Program-made: the position numbers and the translations under genes | Assembly (NCBI GenBank): GCA_028023455.1 | Contig: JAQFVV010012531.1 | Location: 2,232,001 to 2,296,000, forward strand | From: Epiperipatus broadwayi | Lineage: Eukaryota > Onychophora > Udeonychophora > Euonychophora > Peripatidae | DNA length: 64,000 bases | Direction of reading: 5' to 3' | The notes under the pieces: generated by a model | The model's database searches: none | What the model was told of the DNA's origin: nothing | What the model saw: only the letters and a program-made list of their open reading frames with translations | Shown: positions 53,255-64,000 of the stretch, piece by piece | How the letters are laid out: each line of letters starts with the position of its first letter | Numbering within the stretch: the first letter of the stretch is position 1

Positions 53255-54460
53255 AGGCTCCTCACTGATGAAAGCCATAAGCCAGAAACTAGTCTAGGGA
53301 TATTGGATGAGTAGGCACTAGATGGGGATTTTATGCACAAGCCTTCAGGCATCCATTGATTATTCTAGCTTGCTGTGTGTGGCAATATACACCTCAGTCT
53401 CTTTTTATGCGGACTTATTTAACACGATTTTGAAGTTATGCGATAAGTGTTTCACCGGAAGTGTGTTAAATAAGTCCGCGTAAAAAGAGACCCAGGTGTA
53501 TGAACTCCGATAATGCGCTATTACTTTAAATAATAAATTTCGCGCACTTATGTTATATTGAAAGTAATAGCACATTATTGGAATTTGACTTTCATCTTAG
53601 TAATTTCAATATTTTCAGTGCTTTATAATAGTAAGATTTTATGCAATAATGAAATTAAAATCATAATTTCCACATTTTATGTATACACACATTAAATTTT
53701 ACAAGATTATAATGTAAATTTGTTTAAACATTGTGCGTGTTAATTTTGCATTTTAAATCACATTCTGTTTTTGCTTTTTAAAAAAGAACATAATCAATTA
53801 TTAATCATTTAGTGTCCATAAGTTTATTTTTAAAAGGTCAGTAATAGCAGTGGGCATAATTAAATTTGACAATTAAAAATTAAAATCTGATTTTTAATTG
53901 TAATTAACAATTTAAAAATTACTTACTGTGACTTGAAATTAATGTGAAATTTGATTTTTGAACCGAATTGAAAATTAAAGACAAAAATAAGAATTTAATT
54001 TTTAGTTGTTAGTTTCATAAACAATTAATAAAATCATCGTCTCAAAGATTAATTACTAATTACAGTGTCACCAGAAAACCACTGTTACAACATGAGTGTG
54101 AAGTTGGCGCTAGTTGTTTGCAAACGAACGTGTTTGTAAATTATGCATAAAAATATATTATTTTGAATAAAATTAAATATTATAGTTAAAAAAAGTTTGT
54201 CTTGTATCAATTTTTTTCGAATTTGAAATTTTTCATTAGTCATATTTTATTTCCTTATTTTTTTTTTGCGCGAATTTTAAAGTAATTTTATGTTGGTGCT
54301 TTTACGCGAATTTTAAAAAATCACAGACCGCATCCCCCCTTTTTCAATGTAAGTTACGTCTATTTTTGCGCGATTTCGTTTGCGCGTGTTTTCTGAGGAA
54401 CCTATCTATCGCGTAAAACGAGACCCAGGTGTATATAGTGAGTTTTGCCTGTTTTAATAC
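53255..54460. mobile_element. MITE (GGCAAAACTCTC family) interrupted by another element
   Basis: The left part to 53389 includes GTAGGCACTAGATGGGGATT, TTATGCACAAGCC and GTGTGGCAATATA, the reverse of the 12.2-kb MITE. The right part after 54435 reads TAGTGAGTTTTGCCTGTTTT, its missing terminus. The two halves are split at TATA by the 53390-54431 element. The far-left end is approximate. Confidence 0.62.
53390..54431. mobile_element. 1.04-kb DNA element with CACCTNNGTCTC ends, TATA duplication
   Basis: The left end is CACCTCAGTCTCTTTTTATG; the right end reversed is CACCTGGGTCTCGTTTTACG. TATA flanks both sides (53386-53389 and 54432-54435), a probable target duplication. The first 109 bp (53390-53498) form a hairpin of their own whose right arm repeats the terminal sequence, so three terminal copies exist. 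The interior is non-coding and AT-rich, with GCGCG-containing patches near the right end. It is a non-autonomous element; the superfamily is not recognised. Confidence 0.65.
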
Positions 54461-55862
54461 TGGTTTTGTTACAAGCTGGAATAAATTGCCTTTGATATCC
54501 ATAAGGAATAGATTCTCTGGTAAATGTCATTATGAGTTTGTTAAACCTATTGTAGCATCAATATTATGTTTAAGATATCTAGTACATCAACTTTGGTTAG
54601 AGAACATTCAATTTTAAGAATGTGGATTCCAAGAATTATTAGATTTGATTTATATTGGCTATGGAGAAAATAACTAATATCAGTAATTCCTCATGTACTA
54701 GTAAACCATTTTTTGTTAAAATAAACCATAAATCAAAAGTTATTTCTATTTTATCAGTATGAATAAAATGTTTTATCTTGCTTGGCACCTTCAAGGAAAT
54801 GCATATTGTTTAAATCCATTCATTCTTAAAGTTGACAACATGCTTAATCTTCATTTACATAACTCCAAAGATTATTATGAGAATTGAATTCACCTATAAA
54901 TTCAGAAAGTTAGAAGATCTGGAAGAGGAAAGTAAGACAAAGTTATATTGGGATTTGTAAATATTACATTAATAAAAACTATTTATTTAAAAGATAATTG
55001 CACTGTCATTTGAAGTATTTTCAAATCAACATAAGTCTAGAAATTTTATGAAGATATGCATTATTATAAGAATGACAAAACTCCTGAAGTACAATTATAT
55101 CAATGTACAACAAATTAGTAGAGGATCTCCACTTTCGATTTTGATATCTATCAAAGAAAAGTTGTTATTCATAGGTGAAGAGATTGTAGAGGATCTAATT
55201 CGCACTCGAGAAGTTCCATGGTTGCCAATGCCATACAGCAGTTTTTCATTTTATAAGCCTAGGACTCTCACCTATATAGTTCCAATATTGTTATTTAATA
55301 TTCCAACATTATTATGTATAAACATAAAAATTAATCAAAGTACTTGAACAAAATCACTGTGTTTCTTGCAGGACACAATGCTACCCCTATCCAAATCAGA
55401 CTTCATTGTTTACACTAGCAACATTATAACTCTTCCACATATAAGCAACATCTGAAATTTATGTAAGTGTATACATTGTAACAAACTTTTAAATTAAGAA
55501 ATATTTTTTAATCATGAAAATTACAAATATATCATGCTTAAACAATTTCATGTCATATAAAAGATTACAATTATGAAAGAAATACTGAATTTCATTTTTA
55601 ATATCTTGTTATATTAATACTTAATAAATATGCAACTTTATAAAGTTTGAAATATTGTAAACATAAATGATTTAATATATACCAAGTTAAAATCTATTTA
55701 TTCATAAACAGTAATATGTAAAGTTATTAATTAAAATATTTTAATATGCGTTTATAAAATTACACATTTATTATGGCAAAAAATAAAAAAAAAGAAATTG
55801 AATACTTCTTGCACTGAAACAATTAATATTACATGAAACAGTTTGATCGCGATATCACTTAC

Positions 55863-55870
55863 CATTTCAT
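55863..55870 (-). CDS. Candidate start exon of the RFX7-like gene (8 nt of coding)
   Basis: On the minus strand ATGAAATG is followed directly by GTAAGTG, a strong donor. Its phase (two bases left) is the one needed by the 34-nt microexon, giving Met-Lys-Cys-Ser-Glu-Ala-Lys-Gln. Sequence just upstream (56010-55940) is less AT-rich than average and might be 5' UTR. An 8-nt match to phase can arise by chance, and vertebrate RFX7 has a longer N-terminus, so this is only a candidate. Confidence 0.18.
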
Positions 55871-57092
55871 GATTATAAACTTTTTATGATTTAAAATAAA
55901 ATTTATTACAAAAATATATTTCTGCAAAACTAGTTACTCAATATCCCGGAACATATTCGCTGTGTTTCAAACCACCTGTCGCTAGCAATTATACACTTTA
56001 TACTTTAATACCCCCACTCCCCCTCAATTCAAAGATTCACTTCCATGGTTTAAAAATTATCAAATAAAAAATTTGTAAATTTGAAACTATAAATTTCATG
56101 TGCTTATCCTATCATCATGACCAGTCATAAATCATCTCTCAGATATTTTGTCTTATGTATTTAGTCATATGGTCGCTCTTTCTTTTTTGACTTATTACTG
56201 TACTGTTCTTTCCATAAGTGTTTATAATTATTTTTTGTTGACGTCTTAATGTGAAATTAAGCTGTATTAAATCAGTGCATATATACGTACGTTGATTTAC
56301 TGTTATCCATGATTTCAGATATCAACAGAAGACATAAAAGCAAATACTGTGATCGCAGGCTGACTACTGTACTTTGAGCAAATAAAAAAATAATATTTCA
56401 AAAAATCACCAAGGTAAAGAAAATTATATATTTGAATTCTTTTTTTTTTTACTATTTATGTGAATTCATGCAATTATCTTCTCTTTTTCAGAATTTCCTC
56501 ACTGTTGAGAAAATCCAAATCAAAAATCATGAGAGTACATTTAATAATATTTAGGACTAAATGTATTAAAAACAGAGACCTGCAGAAAAAAAGGGCAAAC
56601 AAGTTGTGTAATAGAAGTGCTCAACTCAGTTTTATAGATTAGGAATATATTGATGAAACAAAGACATATATGATAACCTGATGCAGAATATACTACTGTA
56701 TGGGGGTGAAATATGAACAATAATAAAGGAAGATGAATAGAGATTGCTACCAACTGAGAATAGCAAGAAGATCAATATTGGAGAAAAGAATAAATCAAAA
56801 GATCAGAGAAGTGGTTAGCGTACAAAAAAATGTAATAACAATCATTGGAGAAAAAAGATTAAAAATAGTATGGAAGAATGAATAAGAAGAGAATAACAGA
56901 GATGAAAATTAATTGAGAAGTAGAGAGGAGAAAAAAAAGATAAAAACCAAGACAATGATGGAAAAAACTGATGAACAGCTTGCAACTACCCTTTTATTAT
57001 AAAATCATTATCAAATTCTTTTACGCAAACCATTTTCAGGCTGTTGTCTAACAACAAAATTCATACCTATAATATTTGTTCATTCTTGTAAA

Positions 57093-57207
57093 CTGCATTG
57101 AGTCTCTAAAAACCAATTGCCAATGCTGGATTAATCTGCATTGAGCCTCTAAAAACCAATTATCCATGCTGGATTAATCTATATTGAATCTCTAAAAACC
57201 ATTAATC
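57093..57207. repeat. 43-bp tandem repeat, about 2.7 copies
   Basis: Copies start at 57093, 57136 and 57179. The unit begins CTGCATTGAGTCTCTAAAAA and ends GCTGGATTAAT. The third copy is truncated. No coding content. Confidence 0.85.
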
Positions 57208-57909
57208 AATAAAAACATTTTTGCTGCAGCGAATAGCAATAATATTTTACAATAATTACTTCAATCTTTTCCAGCTCTTTATTCTTATAAATCACAACAT
57301 AGAAGCATCCATAAGATTGGCACAACATAATAGACCCATACATTGTCTAAAATATTCCAATAGTAATCTTTAGAGCAGTTTATACAACAGTGACATCAAA
57401 AAGGCATCAAGATGCAAGATAGGTTTCATGCAGGAGTTTTATATTTTAAAACAGTTCCAAGATTTCCATCATCTCATAAACTTTACATTTATAAAGTTAG
57501 AAAAAGCAGTTTTGACTTTATTAAAATTATAGACCAACACATAAATCTAAAGAAGTTAGTAGGTAACATCATTAAAAGTTGATTAAAATATTCCATTATC
57601 ATATAAATTAATTTTAATCAGACTGAATTATATTATTTTTTAAAATCCAGATGTTACTTTCAATAAGTTAAAAAAGATCTAAAGTGATCATAAAAGACAA
57701 TATATCCATTACAGATTTAATCCAAAAAAAATATTATGTGAACCAGTTGCTAAAAAACTGACAAATACAAAATATATAGTTACTACACTAGTATTAAATC
57801 TATTTAACTATATAAACAAGTAGGCTTGGTTTCAAAATATTTGGTAGTTTTTAAATTTCAGCCTGGTAGCTTGATATTAAAAAAAAACTTTTTTTTCCTT
57901 ATGTGTTAT

Positions 57910-57991
57910 AGCATCAGCCAGGAAGCGAACCCACTAACCTGGGACAACTGCTTGTAAAGCAGCTGTCGCTGACCTCTCGACCACCAATGCT
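57910..57991 (-). tRNA. tRNA-like pseudogene / SINE head
   Basis: On the minus strand the 7-nt ends AGCATTG and TGATGCT can pair with two G-T pairs. TGGTCGAGAGGTCAGCGAC resembles a class II (Leu/Ser-type) D arm with A box. GCTGC-TTTACAA-GCAGT forms an anticodon arm (nominal TAC). GGGTTCGCTTCC is close to a B box. The T stem pairs poorly, and the anticodon does not suit a class II tRNA. The same AGCATTGGTGG head occurs near 4.9 kb, so this is probably a tRNA-derived repeat or pseudogene. Confidence 0.4.
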
Positions 57992-59608
57992 TGACTAAAG
58001 AAAAATTCCAGCTGCAACTTTATCACTGGTGTGTGAAGTATATCTCAGGATAAGAATAAAATAACATAAATTAATTAACATTTCCATCCAGAATATCTTA
58101 TTTCATTTTAAAAAGTCATAATAATTTTCTCAGAGAATCAATCAGGATTTTTCATTTTAGTGATTTCAGGAATTGACTTCTTTAAATATAATTTCGATAG
58201 CTGAAATTGCTGAGAGAAACAAGATTGATCTTTGATTCGCTAACTATGAGTTCCCTCTAGTAAGCCACTTTAAAATGTGCACGGCATAGACTTTAAATCC
58301 ATCATGCAATCCTTAAGTGAATCAGATGCCCCATTAATGTAACCAGCTTGAAAATCCAAAGTGGCCATTTTAATATTTAATACTTGTCAAAACTCAGTAT
58401 AATATCAACATTTGCATTTAAATTTCCTACTAATATGAATATTATTATGATTTTAACCTTGGAGCATTGTAATCTATAATCTATACAACAATTTTTCTTA
58501 TTAATGTTCAAGTGATATTGATCTTTTCTATTGGAAAATAGAAAAAAAAGACAAATAAATCAGGAACAATAAAACATTAAACTAATATATTTAAAAAATA
58601 AATCTGAAAATACGTGTTAACAATTAACCTAATGTATAAGGATTACAAAACAAATATATAAATAATGAATACAGGCATTTGCTAAGAAATTAGTAAGGAG
58701 GCAATATATTTAAATTATAAAACTAATCCATGGATTGAATATATAACTAAATGTTGAGTAAGCACAACAATACAAAAAGTAAGCCATATAGCCATAAGAA
58801 AATAACTGACAGCAATAAATTTATAAGAAATTATTTCAGTAAAGTTGTGGATGCTATAAAAAGTATACTTATTATTAAATATACATTTTTTCTAATATAT
58901 TGTTTATGGTCATCACATTTTTCATTTTCGTCATACAGAGATATATTTCTGGATTTTAATTTCATATGGATTTATTGTCATCAATTATTTTCTCATGGCT
59001 TATATGGCTTTTCTTTTGTACTGTTGAGATTTAATTACCAAATTTTAGCATTAACATCATAAACATTAATGACATTATTTTTTTCTTTAGAATAATTAAT
59101 AATTATTCAAATGAATTTTTAATGCTACACATCATAATCATAGCAAAGCTAATCTATTGCTAATTATTATAAATCTATGTTATACATTGATCTGCTTCAA
59201 AAGTTCCATTGCAAAATTAAAAATAATTTTTATTTTTTATAAAGTTTTAAAAGAAAAATATTTTATTTTATGTATTAAGAGTATGTTGTAATGATATATG
59301 CTGTTACATTAATTTAAAATTAGAATAAATTTTTTTAAGTTCGTAAATAAAAAACTAAAACTAAAGAGTTGTTCAATGTATGTATATATATATTCGCACA
59401 TATGCAAAACTTTAAAAGTATTTCTTTTTTTTAAATAAAACAAGTATTTGAACATACTTTTTTATAAAAAAGTACAAGATCTAAAGATAAAATATTTTGG
59501 TAAATGGAAATGATTGTTTTATAAATTAAACGAAAAGCAAACTAGCCCTTGGGGCTCTTATATAAAAAAAGTCAGATGAAATATAGATAAGAAAACAAAA
59601 AAAATTAG

Positions 59609-59791
59609 ATGCCCAATAGAAGCAGCAATGAAGACTCGGACCGTAACGAAAATTTGGAACAGGAAAGCATTTGTTCAATGAATCCGGACGATCGGTATAA
59701 AAGAAAAAATATTGAAATTAAGAACAGTTCCAGCTTGATTTTTTTTGAGGGGCACGATAAGATGCACTTGTCACTCTTTTATTTCAAATGA
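59609..59791 (+). pseudogene. Short acidic open segment in element copy B
   Basis: A 60-codon frame, acidic and then basic (NRSSNEDSDRNENLEQES, then NPDDRYKRKNIEIK). The matching part of copy A (about 27960-27780, minus strand) is frameshifted by a one-base insertion near the NPDDRYK position, so the frame is not maintained in both copies. It might be a decayed exon upstream of the conserved patch at 59807-59968. No family recognised. Confidence 0.22.
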
Positions 59792-59806
59792 AATGACTGA
59801 TGAATT

Positions 59807-59968
59807 ATGAATGGTACTATTGCAGACCCCGAATCATATGGGTTCTGCAATCAAATAGTACCGGGATTGAACCAGTTAAGGCCACCTCCAGAGCAACAGA
59901 CCGGTCTTCCAATAGATATGTCATGGGAATTAGCACCAGGAACCGGGATTTTCTACTGTAAGATATGA
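59807..59968 (+). pseudogene. Conserved coding-like patch with splice donor in element copy B
   Basis: 53 codons from ATG to TGA. The segment IVPGLNQLRPPPEQQTGLP and then SWELAPGTG aligns without gaps over 34 codons to copy A (27767-27662), with both synonymous and conservative changes. CT|GTAAGA at 59956-59962 matches the donor in copy A, but one base is lost just before it, shifting the phase. The pattern suggests that an exon in the ancestral element was once under protein-level constraint. Function unknown. Confidence 0.3.
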
Positions 59969-61400
59969 ACGGTAAAATTTAAAAGTAATTAAGAACTTTC
60001 GTCAAGATTTGACAAGCTTTTAATATTCAACTAACCTAAATTTTAAAATGAACTTTTATCTGACTTTTAACTTTCAAATCAATTATTAATGTTTAATTTT
60101 TATACATTTGAGTTTGCTAAAAATCATTTCCATTTTTTTATTATTAATATTTATTGTATAAATTATTTAAATGCATTAAATTTAAGTTGGGTATAGATGC
60201 TTGCATAGATTCGTTAACGTTTAATTATGTTTTTGTTTTCATATTTGATTAAAATATATAACATTCGGTAAATAATGATACCTTATGTTGAATATCTAAA
60301 ATGTATTTATTCGGATGTCTTTTAAGTTACTGGTGTAATTGCGGCATCTTATGATGAATACCATTGGGTTACTTGTAAAATTTCCTCTGCAATTCTATCA
60401 ATGACTTTATATTTTGATCATTTATGTTTATTTTGAAATGTTTTTAACCATGTAATCTATGTAGCCGATCTATACTCAACATTATAAAATAAATTTTTAT
60501 AAAATTCATCTGTGCGAACTTATATAAATGTTAAATTTAAGTCGGGCGTGAATGGTTGCATAGATTCGCAAAGTTATGTTAGTTTAAGGGGAGGTAAATC
60601 TTAGGTTATTTGTTTCATAGTTAAATTGGGTCAATGAATTTGATATATTGGTGTAATTAGTAGATATAGTATGTCGCTATGTGCAGGATCACATTATATG
60701 CCGCACACCCCCTTTTTGCCTATGGAAGGGGATAGTAAGATGGAAAACGCAGTCCCTTCCTATGGAGTTTTTTTATTGTTCTTCTTGCCAGACAGATGTA
60801 GCATTCCTGTCTGAACCATGCTGTTCAGATGTACATTTCTGACAGCTGACAGCATGGTATTTGTGCTGTCGTATTCATACTGCATTGAATACATTGATAT
60901 ATCAGATGGATTGACATTGATTTGGCTGCAAACTTTTGGCCTAAGGTTAAATCAGGCATAGAATATTTTCTTTTCAAATGCAATCTATGTAGTTTATTCA
61001 TGCTCGACACTCTTAAAAATATTATTAAACAAATCTATGCGGATTGTTCAAATTAAAAATTTAAATTTAAAAATTAATAACCAACCTAAAATAATAAATT
61101 TTATTCCTCAATTTTATTTATATGTGCATAAATAAATGTTTGTGTGTTAATTACTGGCAGTGGCTTCTTATATATTTTTTTATATATAGAAAATATTTTT
61201 GGATAAGAATTCATATTTTATAAATCTCTGTGTCTCACTGAGCTAGTGGCAAGAGCTAATGGTCTTAATAAAAGTTGGATCTTTAACAGCGCATATCTAC
61301 CTACTCTATAAATTTTCCAGGTTCAAAATGCCTGGTGGCATCCTGTAGTGCAGATATGGTAGACTCATAATCTATCCGGCTGTTATAATGTGAAATAACA

Positions 61401-64000
61401 CACATACTCGTTCATATTTTAAAATTCTGTGATTTTACTTGTGTCTTCAATAGATTTTATTTTAATTGAAAATCTATTTTCTTTCCACACCTTTTTTTTA
61501 TCTATTTATAAAAAACATTCTAATTGAAGTTTTAATCCTTTTGAAAAAAGCATTTTAATTTTGGAAAGTTTTAATTGCATTCCTGTTACTTTTTTTAAAA
61601 ATTGTAATATAATTTTAATTTTTTAAAAAAAAAAAAAAAGCTGAGACTTAATTTTGCATTTATTTTTTTAATTAATTTTGGATAAGATAGGAGCCCTGGT
61701 CAGATTTTTAATTAAGATTAAGTCTGAGATAGAGATTTGTCCTGGGCAAAAACTTCTAATCACAGATGTGGGAGATAAAAGTACATATAACTAATCCTGA
61801 AATTTTGGACTAATTATTATTCAGCTATTCATTTTTAATCTGCTTGTTGAATATTATCTTTTGTTGTGCTGCTTTATACTTTAAAGATTGCTGTCTGCTG
61901 ATAGGAAATTCTGTTGATATACTATAGATCACTAATTACTAAATAGCATTACTCTCTGGGCCCTGGATCCCAAATTATTCTTTCAAAGATCATGATGTAA
62001 AAGCTTAAACAAAAACTGATCCAAAGCTTGCCTCCACACTCTCTACCAGAGATATAAATCCAAAACCTTCATGATGGTCTCAAATCAAAAAGAACTTTGC
62101 ATATCCCACTAGAGGAACTCTGACAGAATTTACATTAGGCCGTGAGATAAAAGATTTTCATATTCTAACTGGGGTTTAAATCTCTTATTAAAGTCTTAAC
62201 GTAATCTTAAAAAAACCTTGTTTTGCATATTCCATTTAAATATCTTTAAGCATTTATTATGTATTTTATTTATAGTGTGTGCTGTTTTAAGATTCCACAT
62301 TTTCATATTTATATTTATTTATCCGAGTGAATTGTGAGTTTCTATTTTTATATGCTTACTAACAAATATTTGGGCAGATATTAGTAGTTTTCTTTTATCT
62401 CACCTGTCCTCTTTTCATTATAATTAATTTAGATAAGCTTGGTTTGCATTTCCTTCAGACCTTAAATCTTTTGGCTGGTGATTTGCTGAGTGTATTGATA
62501 TGTTTTTTCCTAAATCAGAGATTTTGTTTTCTTGTATTTAAGATTACACATAATCATAATCTCTTGTTCTATTTTTTTATTGTCTTGTATTTGGATCTAC
62601 TGTGAATCATCTTGGACGTGGTTAATCATGAGCTGTTCTGCAGACATATGACATTCTTGGTCTTGATGCCTAATTCTGGGCCAAGGAAAGCTTCCCTGCG
62701 CTGTTTCGTTGTTTTTTTGCAAGACCGTTTTATTTTTGAAATCTCTAAATAGGGAAACTGAAATTAGTTTTTATAAATAGCTAACAGGAAGATATTGTAA
62801 ATCCCTCTTTTTAAATTATAAGTGAGAAAATGAACTTATCTGCTGAGTGTTTAATGTTTTCAAAACTTTCATACACTCTGATAAATACTGTAGATGAATC
62901 TAGGTCAAACTCATATTTTGTTTGCCTGGGATTTATTTTATTTTTGAATTTAATAAATTTTAAAAATTATTTAAAATTATTTTGGGCTGATGTTTGTCTT
63001 TGTGTTCTTTTCTCAATTGTCTGAACAATTATTAAGATCTCTTTCTCTCTCTGGATCTAGCTGGTGGCATTCATTATCATCAACTCTTGACCACCGTAAA
63101 TTAAATTTTCTAAGTAGTTAGTGACCTAGTGGCAACCCCGGTGATCAAAGGAAGAGAAGAAGTAACCGGTACAATATATATATTAAAAATATTTCCCCTA
63201 TACGTTTCAATGCATGCTTGGTTGCTTACTATGTGCACTGGTAATAAACCTTGACTCCATATTTTCTTCTTTTTATCATCATGCTCATTGCAAATAATTT
63301 CAACCATTTGAAGATCAAAAAAATGAACACAATCTTTTTCATGGTCCTAAAAAAATGTTAGTCTTTCTTTGATCTATTATATAGGCATGTGTACTGTTTT
63401 AGTTTGCTTACCATATTAGCTCAATATTCACTATAAAAAATTGCAATACATTCTTAAAAGAACGAAGAGAATCGGAAAATAACAAGCAACTAAGCATACA
63501 CTGAAACCTTTACGAAAATATCTATGTATGTCAACACTGTTTTAATTCACTTTATAATTAGGACGCATAAAAATGAAAGCGCATTTGGCTATCTGTTAAA
63601 AGTTTGCAAAATTTATTTATTCTGCATAGAAGTAAAAGCATTATAAAATTTGAATATTATATGACATTTAGAGAAATTGCTTACATATTACATATAAATT
63701 ATATTTATACACACACAATAAATGTAAACAATATAATAATTTATCTACATCAACATTGAATCTTACAAATGTAATCTGAATGTTAATTTTCCATTCAGCT
63801 TTGTTTCTGGCTATTATTATAGAAAACCATATCATTAGAAGACTAAGCTAGACTGTTAGAATCCAAGATCAAAGCAAATTCTCATTGTTTCTTTCTTAAT
63901 GAGTCAAATCATTAAGAAGTTCAATCAGGTTTAAACAGGTGAAATCTTTCAGAGATAAGAACATTTACACAAATTCACCTTAATTAAAAAAATTATTATT
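61401..64000. other. AT-rich sequence without recognised features
   Basis: 2.6 kb beyond element copy B. I see a 15-A homopolymer near 61625, TA-rich and CA-rich microsatellite-like bits, and short frames (62830, 63110) with no family features. A slightly GC-richer patch at 62640-62720 has no open frame or motif that I recognise. Confidence 0.6.

Larger units (their letters stand above)
59284..61400 (+). mobile_element. 2.2-kb interspersed element, copy B (inverted relative to copy A)
   Basis: This matches the reverse complement of 26193-28375 along its length. Anchors are TTACATTAATTTAAA at 59305, GACTTTTTT-like and AAACAATCATTTCC-like blocks near 59500-59575, GACCGGTCTTCC at 59909, GAATGGTTGCATAGATTCGC at 60549, ATGGAGTTTTTTTATTGTTC at 60762, GGCAGTGGCTTC at 61156 and GATATGGTAGACTCATAATC near 61355. 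Two short open segments lie at 59609 and 59807. No transposase or terminal duplication was found. Confidence 0.7.
48532..64000 (-). other. Upstream region / first intron of the RFX7-like gene
   Basis: The N-terminal coding part (Pro/Gln-rich and poorly conserved in vertebrates) must lie here or beyond the window. Identified contents are LINE copies at 48.9 and 51-53 kb, a nested element at 53.4 kb, tandem repeats at 57.1 kb, a tRNA-like pseudogene at 57.9 kb and element copy B at 59.3-61.4 kb. The stretches 54.5-57.0, 58.0-59.2 and 61.4-64.0 kb show no coding or repeat structure I can name. Confidence 0.55.

Noticed and set aside
1-64000. CRISPR array or prokaryotic system
   Set aside because: No regularly spaced short repeats with unique spacers. 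All spaced repeats found are tandem duplications or transposable elements.

Overview
This window is animal nuclear DNA: very AT-rich, with long introns, canonical GT-AG splice sites, non-LTR retrotransposons, fold-back DNA elements and tRNA-derived short repeats. I cannot place the species. An AT-rich invertebrate with large introns (for example a chelicerate or a mollusc) fits, but nothing here proves it. There are no bacterial genes, no CRISPR array and no intact structural RNA gene that I would defend.

The one convincing host gene is on the minus strand: an RFX7/RFX5-type winged-helix transcription factor. Seven phase-compatible coding exons can be read, in transcript order 48531-48498 (a 34-nt microexon), 35548-35457, 30520-30401, 26065-25949, 23193-23106, 16642-16441 and 4674-2030 (terminal exon with stop). 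Joined, they encode 1098 residues: a short N-terminal helix, the RFX DNA-binding domain, a PxLPxL ankyrin-binding motif directly after it, a conserved alpha-helical block, a basic coiled-coil-like segment and a long Ser/Asn/Gln-rich tail. The true N-terminus lies upstream; an 8-nt candidate start exon at 55870-55863 is in phase but weakly supported.

Layout by region. 1-2.0 kb: a 3'-end LINE fragment and the 3' flank of the gene. 2.0-4.7 kb: terminal exon. 4.7-16.4 kb: intron with two LINE copies (one keeping an ORF1 remnant with a PHD-like finger), short interspersed repeats, a 1.36-kb fold-back element and a 192-bp perfect hairpin. 16.4-30.5 kb: four exons, SINE-like repeats, a 2.2-kb repeat (copy A) and a 500-N assembly gap. 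30.5-48.5 kb: two exons, a three-unit direct/inverted repeat at 34 kb and the most complete LINE (about 3.2 kb, ORF2 with endonuclease and reverse transcriptase remnants). 48.5-64 kb: upstream or first-intron sequence with a LINE 3' fragment, a second unrelated LINE family on the minus strand, a DNA element nested in a MITE, a tRNA-like pseudogene and copy B of the 2.2-kb repeat in inverted orientation.

The most unusual structures are the inverted A/B pair, which shares a gap-free 34-codon coding-like patch followed by a GTAAG splice donor; in copy A that donor has the right phase to splice into an RFX7 DNA-binding-domain exon. Next are two strong fold-backs 0.9 kb apart in one RFX7 intron, which would give long double-stranded RNA in the pre-mRNA.
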